A stretch of 27,545 bases of DNA, from positions 1-27,545 of the forward strand of contig OMUE01000170.1 of the NCBI GenBank assembly GCA_900314165.1. The letters are read 5' to 3'. The notes below the pieces were generated by a model. The model searched no databases. It was not told the origin of the DNA and was given only the letters and a program-made list of their open reading frames with translations. The position numbers and the translations under genes are program-made. Of this stretch, positions 23,230 through 27,545 are shown one piece after another (within the stretch, counting starts at the first letter, position 1; the number at the start of each line of letters is the position of its first letter). This DNA is from an uncultured Acidaminococcus sp. (lineage in GTDB: Bacteria > Bacillota_C > Negativicutes > Acidaminococcales > Acidaminococcaceae).

Positions 23230-24201
23230 ATGGAAAAAATCACGATTTATCTAGGGAGCAGGTGCAATTTAAACTGTGCCTATTGCCATAGAGAAGCAGA
23301 GGAAAACGAACCTAAGGTATCGGACGAGCTGATTGAGTTCATTAAGGGGAGGCCCAACATTACCGTGAAATTCATGGGTGGCGAGCCGACGCTTTATATG
23401 GATGAGATTCAGCGCATCGTAGATGCCGCGCCTCATGCGTCTTTTTCCATCTCCACAAATGGCGTTCTTTTTCCGAAGTATCGGGATTACTTTTTAAAGC
23501 ATCGTTTCTTCGTCGTTATCAGCTACGATGGTGCAGATGGCTTAAGAGGATATGACCCGTTTCAAAACGTTATGGATTATCCATGGCTTGGCGTTTCCTG
23601 TACGCTTTATCACGGCAATACCGACTTCGGAAAAATCCTAAAGAACTTTGCTGAAAAGGAAAGAATCATCGGCAGACCAATCAGCTTCTTTCCCCATATC
23701 ATGCACGAAACGTCGGAGAAGAATAAAGCGTATGCGCTGACAAAGGAGGACATGGACTCCATTTGCCATCAGTGGAAAGAGCGAGTAGAAACACTCGTTA
23801 TAGGGTGCGAGAAATACGGAGTAGTCAATCGAAGATACATGGGACTCTTTCGAGGGCTGTTTGCAAGAATGCAGGCAGCCTTTTCTTTTGGCGAAACGTA
23901 CTGCATCCACCGAAATCTCAAGAAGGTCACGGCAGATGGGAGAAATCTCAACTGCCTTTATATTCGAGACGACGAGATTCCTAGTGATGCCAATGCCGCA
24001 AAGGAACGGATGCAAGTGCTCCTACGGGAAAGATTCCCTCACTGTGAGCATTGCAACCTCTACGAGATGTGTGGCGCGGCTTGTATCAAGTCGACGAATC
24101 ATGAACTTGAATGCTACTTCTATAAACGTCTCTACGGATGGTTTCGCGGGTTTTATGATGAGCATCGCACAAGTTGTGATGCTTTAGGGAGGTGGTTTTG
24201 A
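23230..24201 (+). CDS. Radical SAM/SPASM peptide-modifying enzyme 2
   Basis: 323 residues. ATG 23230 is preferred to GTG 23221 because AGGTGAG lies just upstream of it. The radical SAM motif is Cys12, Cys16, Cys19, with MGGEP at 49-53. The full SPASM pattern is Cys225, Gly237-x4-Cys242, Cys272-x2-Cys275-x5-Cys281-x3-Cys285 and Cys295, the same spacing as enzyme 1. The rest is well diverged from enzyme 1, so this is not a recent duplication. Two distinct maturases in one operon, with two Cys-rich proteins between them, suggests either two modification steps or one enzyme per substrate. An extra Cys316 lies near the C-terminus. The stop overlaps the next ATG (TGATG). Confidence 0.93.
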   Translation: MEKITIYLGSRCNLNCAYCHREAEENEPKVSDELIEFIKGRPNITVKFMGGEPTLYMDEIQRIVDAAPHASFSISTNGVLFPKYRDYFLKHRFFVVISYDGADGLRGYDPFQNVMDYPWLGVSCTLYHGNTDFGKILKNFAEKERIIGRPISFFPHIMHETSEKNKAYALTKEDMDSICHQWKERVETLVIGCEKYGVVNRRYMGLFRGLFARMQAAFSFGETYCIHRNLKKVTADGRNLNCLYIRDDEIPSDANAAKERMQVLLRERFPHCEHCNLYEMCGAACIKSTNHELECYFYKRLYGWFRGFYDEHRTSCDALGRWF

Positions 24202-24866
24202 TGCATCTATTTGTTTTCCCGGATGCCATGCCAAGGCGCGGTGAGGAAAGAATCAAGCTTAACATCGAGGGAACGGTTTTTCACTTCTTCCACGACGAAG
24301 AGAAAGTCACCATTGACACGGCTCTTTTGCGTGACGGTTCGTCCACGATGGTTCTCAATAACACCATCACGGGAAAGACGTATGCCCTCTATAACTTCCG
24401 TGAAATCCTTGAAGTGCTCGACATGACGCCAAAGGAAATGCTAAGTACCTTATCGCAACGAGGCTTCATGCAGATAGATAAATGTGGTGGTGACCTTTAC
24501 GTCAAAGTCTTTCTGCCGGAAGGAGAACCGGAACTTCTCTCCGATACGACGAACTTTGCGGAGTTCCGACATGAAACCGTGGATAGAATCCATCCCCTTG
24601 ACTGGCAGTATAGCTGGACGCTTCGTGACCTTACGGCAAAGCTTATGGATGGAAAGGTAATGCTTTCTTTTTTTCTCCTGCGTTCGGACTTTTGGACAAG
24701 CCCCCTTTATATCAGCCACGCAGGGCAGACGCAGGAACTTACGGAAGGGAAAAACGAGGTCACGTTTACACATATTCCAAGTGAAGCGGCCTATGTGGGA
24801 AATCCAAATTGTCGCTATAAGGGAAGAACCATTGATTTAGGGGGACTAGTAGAAGGGATGATTTAA
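24201..24866 (+). CDS. Unrecognised protein between radical SAM enzyme 2 and holin
   Basis: 221 residues; ATG 24201 after GGGAGG. N-terminal half mixes strands and a helix-rich 'FREILEVLDMTPKEMLSTL'. The C-terminal half (about 130-221) is beta-rich with 'FFLLRSDFWTSPLYISHAG', 'ELTEGKNEVTFTHIPS' and a conserved-looking end 'RYKGRTIDLGGLVEG'. Two Cys only. No family recognised. The operon position suggests a tail-tip/adhesion protein or an accessory factor for the modification genes. It overlaps the holin start by one base. Confidence 0.7.
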   Translation: MHLFVFPDAMPRRGEERIKLNIEGTVFHFFHDEEKVTIDTALLRDGSSTMVLNNTITGKTYALYNFREILEVLDMTPKEMLSTLSQRGFMQIDKCGGDLYVKVFLPEGEPELLSDTTNFAEFRHETVDRIHPLDWQYSWTLRDLTAKLMDGKVMLSFFLLRSDFWTSPLYISHAGQTQELTEGKNEVTFTHIPSEAAYVGNPNCRYKGRTIDLGGLVEGMI

Positions 24867-25375
24867 TGGATTACAAAGCGATTTACATTGGCATGACGGG
24901 AACGGTCAAAACGCTTTTGGGAGGAGGGCCATTCAAGCTCCTTGGAACGGGGCTGATGGTTCTCCTCTTTCATCAGCACGCCGTTTTGTTTTATGCCTTC
25001 ACGTTCTTGGTGTTCTTGGACTGCTTTACGAGGTGGATGAGCATCAGTCATGCCCGTCTCGTCCAAAGAGGCGAAAAGGCGAATGTCCTTGCCATGATTA
25101 AGGGCATCAAGAAAGCACGCAGTGAAGGGTTGATTTCTTCCGATGTAATGAAGCACCGATTCATCGGAAAGATTGCCGTCTATATCATCTGTACCGTGGC
25201 AGCCGCTACGGCTGACTTAGCGATGCTCCAAATGGCAAAACCAGTGTGGGTGGTATCGACGGTCATCAGCTATTTGGTGTTGACGGAGCTACTGAGCATT
25301 ATTGAAAACCTTAACGATGCCGGCATTGAAGCCGTGCAGGGGCTTGTTGAATTACTTAAAAGGAGTGGGAAGTAA
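24866..25375 (+). CDS. Phage holin (toxin secretion/phage lysis holin family, phi LC3/Cph1-like)
   Basis: 169 residues with at least three membrane stretches: about 25-55 ('LLGTGLMVLLFHQHAVLFY' and on), 110-125 ('IAVYIICTVAAATADL') and 130-150 ('VWVVSTVISYLVLTELLSII'). A charged loop lies between the first two (QRGEKANVLAMIKGIKKA). The ending 'ENLNDAGIEAVQGLVELLK' is typical of holin family 4_1 in Firmicute phages. It forms the lesion that lets the amidase reach the wall. It shares one base with the genes on either side. Confidence 0.85.
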   Translation: MDYKAIYIGMTGTVKTLLGGGPFKLLGTGLMVLLFHQHAVLFYAFTFLVFLDCFTRWMSISHARLVQRGEKANVLAMIKGIKKARSEGLISSDVMKHRFIGKIAVYIICTVAAATADLAMLQMAKPVWVVSTVISYLVLTELLSIIENLNDAGIEAVQGLVELLKRSGK

Positions 25376-25926
25376 TGAAAGTATTTTTAAATCCGGGACA
25401 TCATCCAGGCGTTGACTCTGGTGCGGTCAATAACGAATACGGCGTACAGGAGGCAAGTATCGTTCGAGATATTGGCGTTCTTGTGGCAAGGTATCTTACC
25501 TATGCTGGCGTAGAAGTAGAAACGCTCCAATCGGATAACCTCGTAGGGGAAAGCCCTATGTATCCCGAAGTCTGCGCCAGTGCCAACGAAAGCGGTGCCG
25601 ATCTCTTTGTCAGCATTCACTGCAACAGTGCAGGAAGTGCAATGGCAAACGGCACAGAAACTTTGGTGTTTGGGCTTGGTGGGAAAGCAGAGCGGGCGGC
25701 AAGGGCGATACAGAATCAGCTTATCACGAGCATTGACACGACCGACCGTGGCATCAAAGAGCATCCCGACCTCATCGTCCTGAGGCATACGGAAATGCCC
25801 GCAGTCCTTGTGGAGATTGCCTTTATCTCGAACGAGAGCGATGTGGAAACCCTCATCCATGAACAGGACACCATCGCAAGAGCCATCGCCCGTGGCGTGA
25901 CCGATTATTTCTGTGGGGAGGAGTGA
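25375..25926 (+). CDS. N-acetylmuramoyl-L-alanine amidase (Amidase_3 endolysin)
   Basis: 183 residues. Cuts the lactyl amide between N-acetylmuramic acid and L-Ala. Zinc ligands and catalytic residues of Amidase_3 are visible: His9 in NPGHHPG, Glu26 in VQEASI, His82 in SIHCNS and Glu147 in LVEIAFISN. It has no signal peptide and no separate wall-binding domain, so it depends on the holin. A minimal single-domain endolysin is common for phages of outer-membrane hosts, where the enzyme need not find the wall from outside (inference). Confidence 0.93.
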   Translation: MKVFLNPGHHPGVDSGAVNNEYGVQEASIVRDIGVLVARYLTYAGVEVETLQSDNLVGESPMYPEVCASANESGADLFVSIHCNSAGSAMANGTETLVFGLGGKAERAARAIQNQLITSIDTTDRGIKEHPDLIVLRHTEMPAVLVEIAFISNESDVETLIHEQDTIARAIARGVTDYFCGEE

Positions 25927-25928
25927 CG

Positions 25929-26270
25929 ATGTATGAGGTTTGTAAAACTTGGCTCAAGGCTCACGCTCCTATGCTTCTTGTTGCTGCTCTCGTTCTCCTT
26001 CTTGCCTTCTTCCTGTTTGGCGGCAGAGAAAACGTATCAAGTGACAGCAACCGAACTCAAGACACTCGAATCGAACTTGAGTCGATTGCAGACGATAATC
26101 GAGGAATCGAGGAAAGAATCGGATCTGCAAAAGAATCAGCTGACCGTATTGAAGAGTCAGCTGAGCGAAGCGGACAGCTTATTGATGAAGCAGAAAGACT
26201 CACTCGAGAATGCCAACAAATTATTACAAGAATCTATCGCCGAGGAGAAGAAAGCACAGAGACGCCTTAA
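25929..26270 (+). CDS. Membrane-anchored helical protein, inner-spanin-like, overlapping the next gene
   Basis: 113 residues from ATG 25929, six bases after GGGGAGGAG. One N-terminal transmembrane helix (about 14-31, 'PMLLVAALVLLLAFFLF') is followed by a charged, helical periplasmic-type domain ('IELESIADDNRGIEERIGS', 'RLTRECQQIITRIYRRGEE'). It is nested out of frame with the gene at 25933: the two start codons are 4 bases apart and the overlap is complete for this gene. The layout (N-in membrane helix plus soluble coiled coil after the endolysin) matches inner spanins such as Rz. It may alternatively be only a shadow of the other frame, but its clean membrane helix argues otherwise. Confidence 0.6.
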   Translation: MYEVCKTWLKAHAPMLLVAALVLLLAFFLFGGRENVSSDSNRTQDTRIELESIADDNRGIEERIGSAKESADRIEESAERSGQLIDEAERLTRECQQIITRIYRRGEESTETP

Positions 26271-26334
26271 ACGGGAACGCACAATATGGATGAGTATTGT
26301 CGGTGCCTTTCTCCTCCATCACCTAGCAAGATAA
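25933..26334 (+). CDS. Signal peptide/coiled-coil/C-terminal TM protein (spanin-like)
   Basis: 133 residues from ATG 25933. N-terminal hydrophobic signal about 8-27, with Cys28 in FLPSSC as a non-standard lipid attachment candidate, or signal peptidase I cleavage after LAA at 29-31. Residues 35-112 form a coiled coil ('ELKTLESNLSRLQTIIEES', 'LLMKQKDSLENANKLLQES') and residues about 117-130 are a short C-terminal membrane segment. A lipoprotein-type N-terminus plus C-terminal membrane helix is the layout of unimolecular spanins (T1 gp11 type), which fuse inner and outer membranes at lysis. The sequence resembles lysis-end proteins of Negativicute prophages (memory, not a search). Stop lies just before the operon terminator. 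Confidence 0.72.
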   Translation: MRFVKLGSRLTLLCFLLLLSFSFLPSSCLAAEKTYQVTATELKTLESNLSRLQTIIEESRKESDLQKNQLTVLKSQLSEADSLLMKQKDSLENANKLLQESIAEEKKAQRRLKRERTIWMSIVGAFLLHHLAR

Positions 26335-26335
26335 G

Positions 26336-26378
26336 AAAAGCCCTGCCTTGCGATTTTTTTCGCTTGGCAGGGCTTTTT
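26336..26378 (+). terminator. Rho-independent terminator at end of phage late operon
   Basis: AAAAGCCCTGCC (26336-26347) pairs perfectly with GGCAGGGCTTTT (26366-26377). An inner GCGA/TCGC stem adds to it, and the T run follows the stem. It starts 1 base after the spanin-like stop. The A-run/T-run symmetry means it could also stop transcription from the other side. Confidence 0.93.
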
Positions 26379-26496
26379 GTGGTTCTAAACGGGGGGTCTT
26401 TCTATCCTTTAAATTCATTTCGAAGGAGTACGCGGAGAAGATAAATTGCCGCACAAGAATTAGAATACAACATAGCCAGCAGAAAAAATTCATTTG

Positions 26497-26520
26497 TCAT
26501 ATTGACATTCTTCAATATGA
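26497..26520 (+). promoter_or_regulatory. Likely ArsR operator (9-base inverted repeat)
   Basis: TCATATTGA (26497-26505) and TCAATATGA (26512-26520) are perfect inverted repeats with a 6-base spacer. They cover the -35 box of the promoter at 26502. Binding of the ArsR protein encoded 44 bases downstream would block RNA polymerase. Confidence 0.75.
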
Positions 26521-26530
26521 TGTGTATAAT
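26502..26530 (+). promoter_or_regulatory. Sigma-70 type promoter of the arsR-permease operon
   Basis: TTGACA at 26502-26507 and TATAAT at 26525-26530 are exact consensus hexamers with a 17-base spacer. This is much stronger than anything seen inside the phage operon, as expected of a repressed promoter. The rest of 26379-26496 shows no gene or repeat that I can identify. Confidence 0.88.
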
Positions 26531-26563
26531 AAGGTGGAGACAAAAGGGGAAGGAGAATCGAGA

Positions 26564-26869
26564 ATGACTGAAAACGAACAAAACGCAAAGATATTCAAAG
26601 CCTTTTGTGACGCAAACAGATTAAAAATCTTAGGTTTGTTACAAAACGGAGAAAAGTGTGCCTGTCAGTTATTGGAACAACTTGATATTGGACAACCAGC
26701 CTTATCTCATCATATGAAAATATTGTGCGATGCGGAAATAGTGGTTGGACGCAAAGAGGGTAAATGGACGTACTATTCTTTCAACCCAGTGGGAGTTGCC
26801 CATGCAAAGGAACTTCTTAATCAAATCACAACTGTAGCAAGCGAAACGAAATGTAGCTGTATAGACTAA
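26564..26869 (+). CDS. ArsR/SmtB-family metalloregulatory repressor
   Basis: 101 residues; ATG 26564 is set by AAGGAG and by the promoter just upstream; longer in-frame extensions would run through the promoter. Winged helix with recognition helix GQPALSHHMKIL at 43-54 and wing RKEGKWTYYSF at 63-73. The metal/metalloid site Cys32-x-Cys34 in GEKCACQLL is the classic alpha-3 ArsR position. Cys97 and Cys99 near the C-terminus may add ligands. It should repress its own operon and release DNA on binding As(III), Sb(III) or a thiophilic metal. The neighbouring permease supports an efflux role. Confidence 0.93.
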   Translation: MTENEQNAKIFKAFCDANRLKILGLLQNGEKCACQLLEQLDIGQPALSHHMKILCDAEIVVGRKEGKWTYYSFNPVGVAHAKELLNQITTVASETKCSCID

Positions 26870-26870
26870 C

Positions 26871-26894
26871 GAGCCACCTAATTTTTGGTGGCTT
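26871..26894 (+). terminator. Weak hairpin between arsR and permease
   Basis: AGCCACC (26872-26878) pairs with GGTGGCT (26887-26893) around a TAATTTTT loop. No T run follows, so it may only reduce read-through or set the ratio of repressor to permease transcript. Confidence 0.45.
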
Positions 26895-26951
26895 ATACAA
26901 TAAACATCATATCGACAAATTGCAATGCGTCGATGGAAATGGAGGACTCTT

Positions 26952-27545
26952 TTGAAACCTATGGAATCATTTTGGGATTTTTTTCAAAATCAAATTTTAG
27001 GCATGAAGTGGCTTAATGAAGAAGTTGGCAATGCTTTATCTGCTATTGGACTCGATATTGAGAGTAACGTAGGTGCAAGTATTCAGTTTTTTATTTACGA
27101 TACGGTTAAAATTACAGTATTACTGTGTGTTTTGATCTATCTCATTTCATTTATCCAAAGTTATTTTCCTCCTGAAAGAAGTAAGCAGATTTTAGGGCGC
27201 TTCCATGGTGTAGGTGCCAATATCGTGGCTGCTTTACTAGGAACAGTTACCCCATTTTGTTCCTGTTCATCCATCCCTTTATTTATCGGTTTCACAAGTG
27301 CAGGGTTGCCTTTGGGGGTAACATTTTCTTTTCTTATCTCCTCCCCAATGGTTGACCTAGCTTCGCTTGTCCTATTAATGAGCATCTTTGGCTCCAAAAT
27401 TGCCGTTGTCTATGTTCTTGTTGGTTTGGTAATTGCCGTTGTCGGTGGCACAATTATTGAAAAAATGCATATGGAAAACTACGTTGAGCAATTGATGCTG
27501 AGGTGGAATACATCACCGACATGGAGAAAATCATGGGATATGGAG
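26952..27545 (+). CDS. ArsP-type permease (PF03773/COG0701 family), cut by window end
   Basis: First 198 residues, open to the right edge. TTG 26952 is preferred because GGAGG at 26941-26945 is 6 bases away; ATG 26961 is the alternative. Membrane helices lie about 48-68, 88-100, 108-145 and 148-168. The motif PFCSCSS at 101-107, followed by IPLFIGF and LISSPMVDL, is characteristic of this permease family, whose ArsP members export trivalent organoarsenicals through conserved cysteines. Pairing with ArsR is common in Firmicutes. The true substrate here is not determined. Confidence 0.88.
   Translation, partial: MKPMESFWDFFQNQILGMKWLNEEVGNALSAIGLDIESNVGASIQFFIYDTVKITVLLCVLIYLISFIQSYFPPERSKQILGRFHGVGANIVAALLGTVTPFCSCSSIPLFIGFTSAGLPLGVTFSFLISSPMVDLASLVLLMSIFGSKIAVVYVLVGLVIAVVGGTIIEKMHMENYVEQLMLRWNTSPTWRKSWDME

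Noticed and set aside
20174..24201. Anaerobic sulfatase maturase, or a bacteriocin (sactipeptide) cluster meant for secretion
   Set aside because: No sulfatase, ABC exporter, leader peptidase or immunity gene is present, and the genes sit inside the phage late operon.
18669..24866. Diversity-generating retroelement acting on the tail fibre
   Set aside because: No reverse transcriptase, template repeat or adenine-biased variable region was found.
26379..26496. tRNA gene or attachment site at the prophage right end
   Set aside because: No cloverleaf-like sequence was seen, and a direct repeat cannot be tested without the left end.
26348..26563. Longer N-terminus for the ArsR gene
   Set aside because: The extension would run through the terminator, operator and consensus promoter; ATG 26564 has a proper ribosome binding site and gives the normal family length.

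Overview
The window is almost entirely the late (structural and lysis) half of a tailed siphovirus-type prophage. All phage genes lie on the + strand, packed with short gaps or 4-base stop/start overlaps and preceded by strong AGGAGG-type ribosome binding sites. Those sites and the protein families point to a Firmicute. A lysis region that ends in a signal-peptide/coiled-coil/C-terminal-membrane protein resembling a spanin suggests a host with an outer membrane, so a Negativicute is my best guess (inference, moderate confidence). No integrase, repressor, small terminase, tRNA, CRISPR array or reverse transcriptase was seen, so the phage's left arm lies outside the window.

Layout. (1) 1-4666, accessory genes: a C5 cytosine methyltransferase cut or altered at its N-terminus, a 'virulence-related' family protein, DUF4314, an amidoligase followed by a gamma-glutamylcyclotransferase-like protein, a zinc ribbon and a DUF6900-like protein. 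Three blocks here are preceded by the same promoter-like element (TTGCTA, 17 bases, GATATA). (2) 4667-5136: a HigA-like antitoxin behind what looks like the remnant of its toxin. (3) 5207-11401, head and connector: large terminase, HK97-type portal, ClpP-like prohead protease, major capsid, gp6-like connector, head-tail adaptor, HK97 gp10-like and DUF3168 proteins. (4) 11401-17687, tail: major tail protein, G/GT assembly chaperones joined by a predicted -1 frameshift at A AAA AAC, tape measure, Dit-like and tail-tip proteins. (5) 17702-20171, tail-tip and fibre proteins. (6) 20174-24866, an unusual insert between fibre and holin: two radical SAM/SPASM enzymes, two Cys-rich proteins with Cys at every third residue, a small Hint-like protein and two unrecognised proteins. 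(7) 24866-26334, lysis: holin, amidase and two overlapping membrane proteins, closed by a strong terminator. (8) 26385-27545: an ArsR repressor with its own promoter/operator and the start of an ArsP-type permease, more AT-rich and probably outside the phage.

The most interesting part is region 6. Both radical SAM proteins keep a complete SPASM cysteine pattern, as in enzymes that modify ribosomal peptides. The two 17-Cys proteins beside them are obvious candidate substrates. They share a C-terminal tail, Asn-Cys-x-Cys-x-Cys-x-Asp-Asp-Gly-Gly, with a tail-tip protein encoded about 3 kb upstream. This reads like a RiPP-style modification system built into a phage tail operon, possibly making a cross-linked or metal-binding tail-tip component.
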